Origin: Nocardia alni
GTDB lineage: Bacteria; Actinomycetota; Actinomycetes; Mycobacteriales; Mycobacteriaceae
Direction of reading: 5' to 3'
Length of the DNA stretch: 64,000 nucleotides
Assembly (NCBI RefSeq): GCF_019038435.1
Contig: NZ_JAGPOX010000028.1
Location: forward strand, 1-64,000
The position numbers were made by a program, and so were the translations under genes. The notes under the pieces are model-generated. The model did not search any database and was not told the DNA's origin. It saw only the letters and a program-made list of their open reading frames with translations. Position 1 is the stretch's first letter; every line of letters starts with the position of its first letter. Shown piece by piece: positions 44,488 through 54,267 of this stretch.

Positions 44488-45717
44488 TCACATGGCGAGC
44501 GAGCGCAAACGGTCCAGGTAGCTGTGCGTGCGTGGATCCTCCGGATAACGCTCGATCATCTCCCGGGCCGCCTCCCCGGCGATCCACATGAACGACGGCA
44601 GCGAACGGCGCCTGCCCTCGAACGCGCGCAACCCCTCGTCCACGGCGAGGTCCAGATCGTTCCCGCGCACCGCGACCACGGACAGGGTCAGCTGAGCCTC
44701 GGACAGCCGCATAGGTTTGAGTACCGTACCGCCCGGTCCGGTGGCCGTCCGGATGACCTGTCGTGCATAGGTTTGCGCGAGCTTGTCCTCGCCGACCACG
44801 CGGCAGCAGTCCATGGTGTAGAAGTCGAACTTCTGCGGATCGACCACGAAGTGATTGTCCAGATTCACCGGATGGTCCAGCCGGTCCAGGATCGCACGCC
44901 CGCGAGTCAGCGCCGCGTCCATCGCCGAACGATCGCCCATGCGCGCCCAGGCCTTGGCCTGCTGCGCGGCCAGTTGCACTCCGACGCCGAGTTGCCGCGT
45001 GTCGGCCACCGCCGCGTCGGCGACATCGATCGCCCCGCGGTAGTTGCCCTGGGTCAGCGCGAACCACGCGGCCATTTCCGCACCCCAGCCGAGGATTTCG
45101 GGATGGTCGGACTCCTTGCCCAGCGACAGGGCGGCGCGGCGTGTGGCCTCGGCCTCGGTGCGTCGGCCGAGGTCGTAGTCCACGCAGCCGACCAGCAACG
45201 CGACCCAGCCCGCCAGCACCAGCACCTCGCGATGCTGCGCCAAGGTAAGCCGACCGTCCAGTAGGGATGTGATGCGGCGCAACCAGGTCGTGCCCTCGGT
45301 GTGCAGATCATGCGGGTCGGCACAGGGATATTCGCAGCACAGCCGCTCGGCGGTGATCCGGATAGCGTCCAGGGTCGCCGCGGATACATCCGACATGCGC
45401 AGGCGGCCAAGGAATTCCAGGGTGTCCATGCCGATCGAGGAGAGCAGCTCGTCGTCCCGGCTGGGCCGGGCCTTGGGGAAGAACGCCGCGGTGACCGTAT
45501 CGAACGCCGCGGCGATGATCGGGGCGTAGAAATCGTCCGGGCGCGATTCGCCCGATTCCCAACGGCGCCAATTGCGTAGCAGCGTCGAGTCCGTCGGCAG
45601 GTTGTGCGAGGTCTTGGCCCGCATCGCGCGCACCGCCTCCGTTTGTGACCACCCCCGCGCGTCGCGTTCGGCACGCATCCTGACTGCCCAGACGGGCCGA
45701 TCGTCACCAGCGGTCAC
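44488..45717 (-). CDS. XRE-family regulator with a TPR-like C-terminal domain
   Basis: A 409-residue protein with an N-terminal helix-turn-helix (VRMRAERDARGWSQTEAVRAM...LLRNWRRWESGESRP). A large helical repeat region follows (alternating AAWFALTQGNYRGAIDVADAAV, AQQAKAWARMGDRSAMDAALTRGRAIL). This architecture is abundant in Streptomyces and Nocardia regulators. The GTG at 45717 is the start. It is divergent from a small resolvase-like gene; the 258-bp intergenic region contains TGCAATTGCA at 45788-45797 and other short symmetric words. Confidence 0.85.
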   Translation of the reverse strand: MTAGDDRPVWAVRMRAERDARGWSQTEAVRAMRAKTSHNLPTDSTLLRNWRRWESGESRPDDFYAPIIAAAFDTVTAAFFPKARPSRDDELLSSIGMDTLEFLGRLRMSDVSAATLDAIRITAERLCCEYPCADPHDLHTEGTTWLRRITSLLDGRLTLAQHREVLVLAGWVALLVGCVDYDLGRRTEAEATRRAALSLGKESDHPEILGWGAEMAAWFALTQGNYRGAIDVADAAVADTRQLGVGVQLAAQQAKAWARMGDRSAMDAALTRGRAILDRLDHPVNLDNHFVVDPQKFDFYTMDCCRVVGEDKLAQTYARQVIRTATGPGGTVLKPMRLSEAQLTLSVVAVRGNDLDLAVDEGLRAFEGRRRSLPSFMWIAGEAAREMIERYPEDPRTHSYLDRLRSLAM

Positions 45718-45975
45718 TCCACTAGTATCCCATCAGTTAACGCAAGATGGCCCGGATAGGGCATTCGAATGTCAGTGTATTGACATCTGCAATTGCATTT
45801 GAGAATGTTGCATGCTCGATACGGGCAGCTCTTCGCCCCCTGGCAACGCCCTAGCTTCGAAGTCGACGGCGTTGTCGTGCACCGCAGTACCTCGTCTTGG
45901 CAGTACCCCGCGCCTCGGTGCGGGTGATCCGACAACAGAACAGCGAATCCTTGACCAGATCCAACGGAGGTTCGG

Positions 45976-46284
45976 GTGGAAGCGTTGATCTATGGGTATG
46001 TGCGTGACGAACTGGCCGAAGGCCATTCGCAGGAGCTCGAGGACGCGATGTGCGATCTCGCGGCTTCGGCAGGGCTGTGCTTCGCCGCGACATTCCATGA
46101 ATCGACTTATGGGGACGGCACGGCGTTCGCGGAGCTGACCGCCGAACTCAAGCGCGCCGACGCGCATCACGTGGTGGTTCCTTCACTGGATCACCTGGCG
46201 GGACAGACGATCCCGCGCGAGATCCTGCTTGCCAAGCTGGCGGGCGAGGCAGCGGCCCAGATCTGGACCGTCGAGGATCAGTAA
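45976..46284 (+). CDS. Small protein resembling a serine-recombinase N-terminal domain without the catalytic Ser
   Basis: A 102-residue protein. IYGYVRDELAEG aligns with the resolvase start YxRVSxxxQ, and AFAELTAELKRADAHHVVVPSLDHLAG aligns with the LxxLRxGDxvvVxxLDRLxR end. The catalytic Ser position (RVS) reads RDE, and the C-terminal DNA-binding domain is absent. It therefore cannot be a normal recombinase. It may be a domesticated regulatory partner of the divergent XRE protein. GTG start at 45976. Confidence 0.6.
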   Translation: MEALIYGYVRDELAEGHSQELEDAMCDLAASAGLCFAATFHESTYGDGTAFAELTAELKRADAHHVVVPSLDHLAGQTIPREILLAKLAGEAAAQIWTVEDQ

Positions 46285-46375
46285 CCGGCAGTGCGGCGCC
46301 GCCCCCGGCGTTTATCCCGAGCGAACTCAATGCCCGCACGGATATCGCTGGGGGCCGGTACTTTTGCCGTCGAGG

Positions 46376-46403
46376 CGCCTCGCCGAGAGGAAGCGGCGAG
46401 GCG
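46376..46403. terminator. Bidirectional terminator hairpin
   Basis: Perfect 10-bp stem CGCCTCGCCG / CGGCGAGGCG with an 8-nt loop, between convergent genes and directly beyond the PAC2 stop codon. Confidence 0.7.
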
Positions 46404-46406
46404 TGT

Positions 46407-47294
46407 CTACATTCCGAAGCCGGCCGCCGGGCCGCCCCGGCGGCGCAGGTACTTCTCGAATTCCGCGGCGATGGCGTCGCCATCGATCTTGGCCATGGCC
46501 TCGTTGAGGTCGACCGCGTCACCGCGCTCCTCGAGCGAGCGGACGTAGTCGGTGACCTCCTCGTCGCCGGCGGTCATCTCGTCCACCGCAGACTCCCAGT
46601 CCTCGGCTTGGGCGGGCAGCTCGCCGAGCGGGACCTCGATGTCCAGGACCTCTTCGACCCGGTGCAGCAGCGCGATGGTGGCCTTCGGATTCGGCGGCTG
46701 CGAGACGTAATGCGGCACGGCCGCCCAGAACGAGATCGCCGGAACGCCCGCGCGCACGCACGCGTCCTGCAACACTCCGGTGATTCCGGTCGGCCCCTCG
46801 TACCGGGTCTGCTCGAGGTTGAACTGCTCGGCCGCCTCCTTGTTGTAGGCGGTGCCCGTCACCGGGACGGGCCGGGTATGCGGGGTGTCGGCGAGCAGTG
46901 CGCCCAGAATGACCACCGTGCTGACGTGCAGCTGCTCCACCAGTTCCAGGATGTCGTCGCAGAAGCTGCGCCATCGCATATTCGGCTCGATACCGTGCAG
47001 TAACACCACGTCACGCTCGCTGCCCGGGGGCGAGCACACCGATAGCGTCGTCGCCGGCCACTGAATCTCCCTGGTCACCCCGTCGACCTGGCGCACCGTC
47101 GGGCGGTTCACCTGGTAGTCGTAGTAGTCCTCGGAGTCCAATTCGGCGAGGGGTTCGGCGTCCCAGATCAGCTCCAGATGCTCGACGGCGCCGCTGGAGG
47201 CGTCGGCGGCGTCGTTCCAGCCCTCGAAGGCGGCGACGAGCACCGGATCGCGCAGCGACGGCAGGTCCGGATCGGGTGATGCACTGGCGTTCAC
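46407..47294 (-). CDS. PAC2-family protein
   Basis: A 295-residue PAC2-domain protein (VAAFEGWNDAADASSGAVEHL, LHGIEPNMRWRSFCDDILELVEQL, ILGALLADTPHTRPVPVTGTA, GITGVLQDACVRAGVPAISFWAAVPHYVSQPPNPKATIALL). PAC2 proteins are related to eukaryotic proteasome-assembly chaperones. In actinobacteria their role is not established, though these organisms have proteasomes. It lies divergent from metH, as in mycobacteria (Rv2125 beside metH). The GTG at 47294 is the start. Confidence 0.93.
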   Translation of the reverse strand: MNASASPDPDLPSLRDPVLVAAFEGWNDAADASSGAVEHLELIWDAEPLAELDSEDYYDYQVNRPTVRQVDGVTREIQWPATTLSVCSPPGSERDVVLLHGIEPNMRWRSFCDDILELVEQLHVSTVVILGALLADTPHTRPVPVTGTAYNKEAAEQFNLEQTRYEGPTGITGVLQDACVRAGVPAISFWAAVPHYVSQPPNPKATIALLHRVEEVLDIEVPLGELPAQAEDWESAVDEMTAGDEEVTDYVRSLEERGDAVDLNEAMAKIDGDAIAAEFEKYLRRRGGPAAGFGM

Positions 47295-47489
47295 CCGGTC
47301 AGCCTACGGCTTTCCTGGCCTGGTGTTCACGGCATATTGATCGACAGGGCGTGTCGACGCTGGATGTATGCGGTATGCGTGTCATACCCCTATGTGTTCG
47401 AGTGTGGCGCGGGACACACTCGCCCTCGGTTACCTGGTCCTTACCCCGCGCACGGGTCGGGGCTGGTCCGCGCTGTCGGTGCCGACCTC

Positions 47490-47495
47490 TACTCT
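47490..47495 (+). promoter_or_regulatory. Leaderless -10 box for metH
   Basis: TACTCT lies 7 nt before the metH ATG, and no Shine-Dalgarno is visible. This is the spacing expected for transcripts that begin at the start codon. Confidence 0.5.
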
Positions 47496-47502
47496 TTAGT
47501 AC

Positions 47503-50500
47503 ATGTCCTCCCCACGCATCGAATTCGATACCACCTTGTTGGACACGCTCTCCCGGCGTGTGGTGATCGGCGACGGCGCGATGGGCACCATGCTTCAGGC
47601 CGCGGATCTGTCGCTGGACGATTTCCGTGGCTTGGAGGGTTGCAACGAGATCCTCAACGAAACCCGCCCCGACGTGCTGCGCAGCATCCACCGGGCATAC
47701 TTCGAGGCCGGGGCCGACGCGGTCGAGACCAACACCTTCGGTTGCAACCTGCCGAACCTGGCCGATTACGACATCTCCGACCGCATCCGCGACCTGTCCG
47801 AGCGCGGCACCCGCCTGGCCCGCGAGGTCGCCGACGAGATGGGCCGCACATCCGACGGCACCGCCCGCTATGTTCTGGGCTCGATGGGCCCCGGCACCAA
47901 ACTGCCCACGCTGGGCCACGCCCCTTTCGCCGCCCTGCGCGACGCCTACACCGAGGCCGCGTTGGGCATGCTGGACGGTGGCGCCGACGCGATCCTGATC
48001 GAGACCTGCCAGGACTTACTTCAGGTCAAGGCAGCGATCACGGGTTCGCGCCGGGCGATGCAGCGCGCGGGCCGCCGCATCCCGATCATCACCCACGTCA
48101 CAGTGGAGACCACCGGCACGATGCTGGTAGGCAGCGAGATCGGCGCCGCGCTGACCGCGATCGAGCCGCTGGGCACCGACATGATCGGGCTGAATTGCGC
48201 GACCGGCCCGGCCGAGATGAGCGAACATCTGCGGCATCTGTCCAAGCACGCCCGGGTGCCGGTGTCGGTGATGCCCAACGCGGGTCTGCCGGTGCTGGGC
48301 CCCAACGGCGCGGAATACCCCTTGGCCCCCGAGGAGTTGGCCGCCGCGCTGAGCGGTTTCGTCTCCGAGTTCGGCCTGTCGCTGGTCGGCGGTTGCTGCG
48401 GCACCACCCCCGAGCACATTCGCCAGGTCGCCGCCGCGGTGCGCGAAACCCGTTCCGGCGTACGCAATCCGGTGCACGAACCGAGCGTGTCGAGCATGTA
48501 CACCGCGGTCCCGTTCGAGCAGGACGCCTCGGTGCTGATGATCGGCGAGCGCACGAACGCGAACGGTTCCAAGGCGTTCCGCGATGCCATGCTGGCCGAG
48601 GACTGGCAGAAGTGCCTGGACATCGCCAAGGACCAGACCCGCGACGGCGCGCACATGCTGGACCTGTGCGTCGACTACGTCGGCCGCGACGGCACCCTCG
48701 ACATGCAGGCCCTGGCCTCGCGCCTGGCCACCTCCTCGACCCTGCCGATCATGCTGGACTCCACCGAAACCCCCGTGCTGAGGGCGGGCCTGGAGCATCT
48801 GGGCGGCCGCTGCGCGGTCAACTCGGTGAACTACGAGGACGGCGACGGCCCGGAGTCCCGATACGTCAAGACCATGGAGCTGGTCGCCGAGCACGGCGCG
48901 GCGGTCGTCGCGCTGACCATCGACGAGCAGGGCCAGGCCCGCACCGCCGAGCACAAGGTGGCGATCGCGGAGCGTCTGATCGCCGACATCACCGGCAATT
49001 GGGGGCTGCTCGAGTCCGACATCATCATCGACACCCTGACCTTCACCTTGGGCACCGGCCAGGAGGAGTCCCGCCGCGACGGCCTCGAAACCATCGAGGC
49101 CATCCGCCAACTCAAGCGCCGCCACCCCGATGTGCAGACCACCCTGGGCCTGTCGAACATCTCCTTCGGTCTGAACCCAGCCGCCCGCCAGGTGCTGAAT
49201 TCGGTGTTCATGCACGAATGTGTCGAGGCCGGGCTGGATTCGGCGATCGTGCACGCCTCGAAGATTCTGCCGATCAGCCGCATTCCCGACGAGCACCGCG
49301 AGACGGCGCTCGATCTTGTGTACGACCGCCGCCGTGAGGGCTACGACCCGCTGCAGAAGTTGATGGCTCTGTTCGAGGGTGTGTCCACTGCCTCGTCCAG
49401 GGCCTCGCGCGCCGAGGAACTGGCCGCGCTGCCGCTGTTCGACAGGCTGGAGCGGCGCATCGTCGACGGCGAGCGAAACGGCATGGAGTCCGATCTGGAC
49501 GAGGCCATGGAGTCGGTTCCACCGCTACAGATCATCAACGAGACCCTGCTGTCGGGCATGAAGACGGTGGGTGAGCTGTTCGGGTCCGGGCAGATGCAGT
49601 TGCCGTTCGTGCTGCAGTCCGCCGAGGTGATGAAGGCCGCGGTCGCGCACCTGGAACCGCATATGGAGTCCACCGACGACGCGGGCAAGGGCCGCATCGT
49701 GCTGGCCACGGTGAAGGGCGATGTGCACGACATCGGCAAGAACCTGGTCGACATCATCCTGTCCAACAACGGCTACGAGGTGGTGAACCTCGGCATCAAG
49801 CAGCCCATCGCGACGATCCTGGACGCGGCGGTGGACAAGAAGGCCGATGTGATCGGCATGTCCGGGCTGCTGGTCAAGTCCACCGTGGTGATGAAGGAGA
49901 ACCTCGAGGAGCTGAACTCCCGGGGTGTGTCCGACCAGTTCCCGGTGCTGCTCGGCGGCGCGGCCCTGACCCGCTCCTACGTCGAGAACGACCTCACCGA
50001 CGTCTACACGGGCGATGTGCACTACGCGCGTGACGCGTTCGAGGGCCTGCGGCTGATGGACGAGATCATGACCGTCAAGCGCGGCGGCGGTACCGATCCC
50101 GACAGTCCGGCGGCGATCGCCGAGAAGCAGAAGACCGCCGAGCGCAAGGCCCGGCACGAGCGCTCCAAACGGATCGCGGCCGAACGCAAGGCCGCCGAGG
50201 TGCCCGTGGAGGTGCCCGCCCGTTCGGATGTCGCCGCCGACCTACCGGTGGCGGTGCCGCCGTTCTGGGGCAGCCGGGTGGTCAAAGGCGTCTCGCTGCA
50301 GGACTATTCGGGCCTGCTGGACGAGCGCGCGCTGTTCCTGGGCCAGTGGGGCCTGCGCGGCCAGCGTGGTGGCGAGGGACCGAGCTACGAGGAGTTGGTG
50401 GAGTCCGAGGGCCGTCCCCGGCTGCGCTACTGGCTCGACCGGCTCACCGCCGAGGGTGTGCTCGCGCACGCCGCACTGGTCTACGGCTATTTCCCGGCCG

Positions 50501-51078
50501 TCTCCGAGGGCGATGACGTGATCGTGCTCAGCGAGGCGAACCCTGGTGCGGCCGAGCGCTATCGGTTCACTTTCCCGCGCCAGCAACGCGACCGCTTCCT
50601 GTGCATCGCGGATTTCATACGTTCGCGCGAACTCGCGGCACAATCCGGACAGGTGGACGTGTTGCCGTTCCAACTTGTCACGATGGGTCAGCCGATCGCC
50701 GATTTTGCCAACGAGTTGTTCGCGCAGAACAATTACCGCGATTACCTCGAGGTGCACGGCATCGGCGTGCAGCTGACCGAGGCCCTCGCCGAATACTGGC
50801 ATCGTCGCATCCGCGAAGAGCTTGTGCTGGAAGGACATTCGGTCTCCGACGAGGACCCGTCCGATGTGCTGGACTACTTCAAACTCGGATATCGTGGCGC
50901 CCGTTACTCATTCGGCTACGGCGCGTGCCCGGAACTGGAAGATCGTGCGAAACTGGTGTCGCTACTGGATTCCGAGCGCATCGGTGTCACACTGTCCGAA
51001 GAGTTGCAACTGCATCCAGAGCAGTCGACGGATGCGTTCGTCCTACTGCATCCGGAAGCGAAATACTTTAACGCTTAG
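47503..51078 (+). CDS. metH: Cobalamin-dependent methionine synthase
   Basis: Transfers the methyl group of methyl-THF to homocysteine through cob(I)alamin. The 1191-residue protein has all modules. The homocysteine domain has zinc ligands C232, C298 and C299. The pterin domain has GERTNANGSKAF and LDLCVDYVGRDG. The B12 cap and B12-binding domains have DVHDIGKN with lower ligand His742, then GLLVKSTVVM. The C-terminal SAM-binding activation domain has YFKLGYRGARYSFGYGACPELEDR. A Lys/Glu-rich linker (EKQKTAERKARHERSKRIAAERKA) joins B12 and activation domains. The order and lengths match mycobacterial MetH. No B12 riboswitch box is seen upstream. Probably monocistronic. Confidence 0.98.
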   Translation: MSSPRIEFDTTLLDTLSRRVVIGDGAMGTMLQAADLSLDDFRGLEGCNEILNETRPDVLRSIHRAYFEAGADAVETNTFGCNLPNLADYDISDRIRDLSERGTRLAREVADEMGRTSDGTARYVLGSMGPGTKLPTLGHAPFAALRDAYTEAALGMLDGGADAILIETCQDLLQVKAAITGSRRAMQRAGRRIPIITHVTVETTGTMLVGSEIGAALTAIEPLGTDMIGLNCATGPAEMSEHLRHLSKHARVPVSVMPNAGLPVLGPNGAEYPLAPEELAAALSGFVSEFGLSLVGGCCGTTPEHIRQVAAAVRETRSGVRNPVHEPSVSSMYTAVPFEQDASVLMIGERTNANGSKAFRDAMLAEDWQKCLDIAKDQTRDGAHMLDLCVDYVGRDGTLDMQALASRLATSSTLPIMLDSTETPVLRAGLEHLGGRCAVNSVNYEDGDGPESRYVKTMELVAEHGAAVVALTIDEQGQARTAEHKVAIAERLIADITGNWGLLESDIIIDTLTFTLGTGQEESRRDGLETIEAIRQLKRRHPDVQTTLGLSNISFGLNPAARQVLNSVFMHECVEAGLDSAIVHASKILPISRIPDEHRETALDLVYDRRREGYDPLQKLMALFEGVSTASSRASRAEELAALPLFDRLERRIVDGERNGMESDLDEAMESVPPLQIINETLLSGMKTVGELFGSGQMQLPFVLQSAEVMKAAVAHLEPHMESTDDAGKGRIVLATVKGDVHDIGKNLVDIILSNNGYEVVNLGIKQPIATILDAAVDKKADVIGMSGLLVKSTVVMKENLEELNSRGVSDQFPVLLGGAALTRSYVENDLTDVYTGDVHYARDAFEGLRLMDEIMTVKRGGGTDPDSPAAIAEKQKTAERKARHERSKRIAAERKAAEVPVEVPARSDVAADLPVAVPPFWGSRVVKGVSLQDYSGLLDERALFLGQWGLRGQRGGEGPSYEELVESEGRPRLRYWLDRLTAEGVLAHAALVYGYFPAVSEGDDVIVLSEANPGAAERYRFTFPRQQRDRFLCIADFIRSRELAAQSGQVDVLPFQLVTMGQPIADFANELFAQNNYRDYLEVHGIGVQLTEALAEYWHRRIREELVLEGHSVSDEDPSDVLDYFKLGYRGARYSFGYGACPELEDRAKLVSLLDSERIGVTLSEELQLHPEQSTDAFVLLHPEAKYFNA

Positions 51079-51170
51079 GATATTCAAGTTTTCCGGGCTC
51101 GCGCAGCGTGGCAAGTGGTCCGGGCGGGTCATTGCTCGGACGATGTCCGAGCCTAGAAGGGTTTTACAAC

Positions 51171-52757
51171 ATGACATCTGACCGGCTGATTGCGGGACGC
51201 TACCGGTTGGGCGATCCCATCGGCACGGGAGCCATGGGCGTGGTGTGGCGGGCCACCGACGTTCGACTGCGGCGCACGGTCGCGGTCAAGCAGCTGTTGC
51301 TCGCGCCGGGCCTGACCCGCTCACAGGCCCTCGAGGCCAAGATGCGGGCCATGCGTGAGGGCCGCATCGCGGCGCGGCTGCATCATCAGAACGCGGTCAC
51401 GGTCTTCGACGTCGCGGAGGAAGATGGCCAGCCGTGGCTGGTCATGGAGTTCGTCGACGCGCCGAGCCTGGCCGCTCTGATGCGGGAAAAGGGGCATCTG
51501 GACCCGCAGCAAGTGGCGAAGATCGGGGCGAAGGTGGCGGCCGCGCTGGCCGCCGCGCACGACGCGGGCATCGTGCACCGCGACGTGAAACCGGCCAATA
51601 TCCTCGTCGCCGACGCCGGCGCGAAGATCACCGACTTCGGCATCTCCCGCGCGGTGGGCGATGTGACAGTCACCTCCACCGGATTCCTGGCCGGGACGCC
51701 CGCGTACCTGTCGCCCGAGGTCGCGCGCGGGGAGAACCCCGAATCCCCGTCGGACGTCTTCGCCCTGGGCTCGACGCTCTATGCCGCGGTCGAGGGTCAG
51801 CCGCCCTTCGGCGAGAGCGAGAACCCCCTGGCCGTGTTGCACGCGGTCGCCGCGGGCAAGATACCGCAGCCGCAGCGGGCGGCCACGCTCGGACCGGTGC
51901 TGATGCGGTTGCTGGCCTCCGATCCGGCCGAGCGACCCACCATGATCGAGGCGCAGAAGGAGTTGGAGGAGGTCGCGGAGGGGCGCACGCCCGTGTTGCC
52001 GCCGTCGGCCACCAAGATCCTGCCCGCGTCGGTCGCTGCGGTCGCCAACTCGGACAAGACCACGGTGCTGGCAGGGGCGGGTGGCAATGCCGCCGCCCCG
52101 ACCGTGCACCTCGCGTCGAGCCCGCCCCCCGCGTCGGGAACTGCTGTGCAGCCAGGGAAATCGGGCCCCGACCGCCGGGTACTCATCTTCGCCGGGGCGG
52201 GTGTCGTTTTGGTGCTGGTGATCGTCGGACTGGTCGTGGCGCTGCAAGGCGGCGGCGACAGCAACCATCCGGTCGCCGCCGCTGGATCCACCAGCGCGGC
52301 CGCCGGGCCGCTGGCCGGCGCGAGCCAGAACGGCGGGCCGGCGACCACCGGTGCCGCCGCGAGCACCACGGCCGGATCCTCGTCGAGCAGTACCACCACA
52401 CCGAGCCCGACCACCACGACACCTACCTCATCGGCTGCGCCGGCCGCCCAGCCGACCGACGTCGGCGGCTTCCTGAGTAGCTACTACGGCAATCTGCCGG
52501 GCAACACCGGTGCCGCATGGACGATGCTCACTCCCGGTTACCAGGCCAAAACCGGCAGCTACGACGCGTACTCGAACTGGTGGAGTAGCAGTGTCTCGTC
52601 GGTCAGTATCAGCAATGTCGCCCCGGACGGTCCCGGGAAGTACACCGCAACGGTGAACTACGTGAAGACGGACGGCACAACGAGCTCGGAGACTCGGTGG
52701 TTCACGATCGACACGTCCAACGGCGGGATGAAAATCTCTGACTCCGATCTCCGGTAG
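51171..52757 (+). CDS. Membrane Ser/Thr protein kinase (PknB-type) with extracellular domain
   Basis: A 528-residue Hanks-type kinase from ATG 51171 (AGAAGG 10 nt upstream). Kinase domain about 11-270: GTGAMGVVWRA loop, VAVK Lys40, HRDVKPAN with Asp138, DFG 155-157 and GTPAYLSPEVARG. The juxtamembrane linker is Ala/Pro-rich, a membrane helix lies at about 338-360, then an Ser/Thr/Pro-rich extracellular stalk (about 370-430) and a small domain of about 100 residues (FLSSYYGNLPG...WWSSSVSSVSISNV) of the type seen in actinobacterial kinases. It likely senses an extracellular signal. It follows metH by about 90 bp, but its own promoter is probable. Confidence 0.93.
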   Translation: MTSDRLIAGRYRLGDPIGTGAMGVVWRATDVRLRRTVAVKQLLLAPGLTRSQALEAKMRAMREGRIAARLHHQNAVTVFDVAEEDGQPWLVMEFVDAPSLAALMREKGHLDPQQVAKIGAKVAAALAAAHDAGIVHRDVKPANILVADAGAKITDFGISRAVGDVTVTSTGFLAGTPAYLSPEVARGENPESPSDVFALGSTLYAAVEGQPPFGESENPLAVLHAVAAGKIPQPQRAATLGPVLMRLLASDPAERPTMIEAQKELEEVAEGRTPVLPPSATKILPASVAAVANSDKTTVLAGAGGNAAAPTVHLASSPPPASGTAVQPGKSGPDRRVLIFAGAGVVLVLVIVGLVVALQGGGDSNHPVAAAGSTSAAAGPLAGASQNGGPATTGAAASTTAGSSSSSTTTPSPTTTTPTSSAAPAAQPTDVGGFLSSYYGNLPGNTGAAWTMLTPGYQAKTGSYDAYSNWWSSSVSSVSISNVAPDGPGKYTATVNYVKTDGTTSSETRWFTIDTSNGGMKISDSDLR

Positions 52758-53083
52758 TCCCGATACCAAATCCGGTGTTACCGAAGAAAGTTACCGGTGA
52801 GCGGAGCCACGGGCCCGCTCACCGTCCCAGGGCTCACCGCTGGTTTCAGTTCGACTCTTCCACCGTCCGGATGGTAATCGCGGACTCCCGGCTTGATTGA
52901 AGGCTGACGCAAGGGCTTTCGCAGCTGTTGTCCCTTCCGGACGCGGTGTGGAACCCGAATCATGGTGATGGCCTGCTGATTTCAGGTGTCATGCAGGCAA
53001 AGAGCTGGCGTAGCCTCGGGGACGTCCGCTACTCTCTGTACCGAGCCGTACAGCATGAGAATTAGGTTTCGGGAGGGAAGCTA
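52758..53083 (+). other. Intergenic region after the kinase
   Basis: 326 bp without a gene. Apart from the terminator at 52795-52824 and the purine-rich ribosome site GGGAGGGAAG (53071-53080) of the next gene, I see no structured element. Confidence 0.5.
52795..52824 (+). terminator. Terminator of the kinase gene
   Basis: Perfect 10-bp stem CGGTGAGCGG / CCGCTCACCG with a 10-nt loop, 38 bp after the stop codon. Confidence 0.75.
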
Positions 53084-53320
53084 GTGAAGACTCTAGTCAA
53101 TACGCTCGGCAGAATAATCGTGGGTTCCGTGATCGTCGGTGGGGTTATTGTGGCAGTGTCCGGCACCGCGGCTGCTATTGGCGCGCCGTACCCCATTCCA
53201 CCAGCACAATGCATCTCAGGGGGCGGCGTTGTGTTCTCTCCGCCACATGGAACAAACTGGACGGGCCTGTGCAAGGGTGGGCGGTGGGACCACTCGACGG
53301 TTGACATTCCTCATAATTAA
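53084..53320 (+). CDS. Small secreted protein
   Basis: GTG 53084 with GGGAGGGAAG just upstream gives 78 residues. A signal peptide (MKTLVNTLGRIIVGSVIVGG... to GTAAA) is followed by a mature part of about 48 residues with two Cys (AQCISGG and TGLCKGG), probably one disulfide, and several Trp, His and Gly. No family recognised. It sits alone between the kinase and the HAD gene. Small secreted two-Cys proteins in actinomycetes can be envelope factors or bacteriocin-like; neither is shown here. Confidence 0.65.
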   Translation: MKTLVNTLGRIIVGSVIVGGVIVAVSGTAAAIGAPYPIPPAQCISGGGVVFSPPHGTNWTGLCKGGRWDHSTVDIPHN

Positions 53321-53537
53321 CTGATGGCAGGGTAGTCACCGTTGATCATGATGTGTTCGTTTGGGCCAACCGAACCGACGGTGGCCGCCCTGTGATCGGC
53401 CGATCAGGGACGGCCCGGGCATGGGACCGCGGCGCTTACCTCTATGGAGAGCGGCGGCAGGTCTGTGACCGGTCTGTATGAAATCCCGGTCCGAGCATGG
53501 TCGGCGGGCTGATCGCTTGGACAAGGAGGTATTCGGT

Positions 53538-54206
53538 GTGACAGCGCGCCTCGCAGCTGTTCTGTGGGATATGGACGGCACTCTGCTGGACTCGGAGAAG
53601 CTCTGGGACATCGGTGTGCGCGAGCTGTCCGTGCACCTCGGGGGCGAGATGACCGACGAGACCCGCCATGCCCTGATTGGCTCGGCGATACCGACCTCGC
53701 TTCAGATCATCTTCCAAGGTCTGGGTCTGGATCCTTCGCCCTCGCGGATGGCCGAGGCCGAGACGTGGTTGAACCGCCGCGTGACCGAGCTGATGTCCGG
53801 TCCGATTCCCTGGCGTCCCGGTGCCCGGGATGCCTTGGCGGCGGTTCGTGCCGCCGGGTTGCGTACTGCCTTGGTCACCAATACTCAACGCACGATCACC
53901 GAGCTGTGCTTGGACACTCTTGGGCGCGCATATTTCGACGTCTCGGTCTGCGGTGACGAGGTCGCTCACGGCAAGCCCGCCCCGGACCCGTACCTAAGCG
54001 CCGCTGAACTCTTGGGCGTGGCGCCCGAGCGCTGTGTGGCCATCGAAGATTCGCCCACCGGCTCGGCTTCGGCCGCCGCTGCGGGCTGCGCGGTCCTGGT
54101 GATCCCCTGTGAAATTCCCGTCCCAGCCCAGCCTCGCTACACCTTCCGTGACTCGCTGATCGACCTATCCGTCGCGGACCTGGAAGCCATTCGCCGCGCA
54201 GCGTAA
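53538..54206 (+). CDS. HAD-superfamily hydrolase, beta-phosphoglucomutase-like
   Basis: A 222-residue HAD subfamily IA protein from GTG 53538 (AAGGAGG 8 nt upstream). Motif I is DMDGTLLDS near residue 11, motif II is LVTNT, motif III is the Lys in GKPAPDP, and motif IV is EDSPTGSASAAAAG. The helical cap lies between motif I and II. It hydrolyses or rearranges a phosphorylated metabolite. The substrate is not predictable. Confidence 0.92.
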   Translation: MTARLAAVLWDMDGTLLDSEKLWDIGVRELSVHLGGEMTDETRHALIGSAIPTSLQIIFQGLGLDPSPSRMAEAETWLNRRVTELMSGPIPWRPGARDALAAVRAAGLRTALVTNTQRTITELCLDTLGRAYFDVSVCGDEVAHGKPAPDPYLSAAELLGVAPERCVAIEDSPTGSASAAAAGCAVLVIPCEIPVPAQPRYTFRDSLIDLSVADLEAIRRAA

Positions 54207-54267
54207 ACCCCTCTCCGAGAGCTGTTGTCGTGCGACGGTGGCTGCGTGCAGTGTCGACTGCGTGCTG

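Noticed and set aside
45976..46284. Active serine recombinase
   Set aside because: The catalytic Ser position is Asp/Glu and the DNA-binding domain is missing.
47295..47502. Cobalamin riboswitch before metH
   Set aside because: No B12-box-like sequence could be found in the 208-bp upstream region, and the start looks leaderless.
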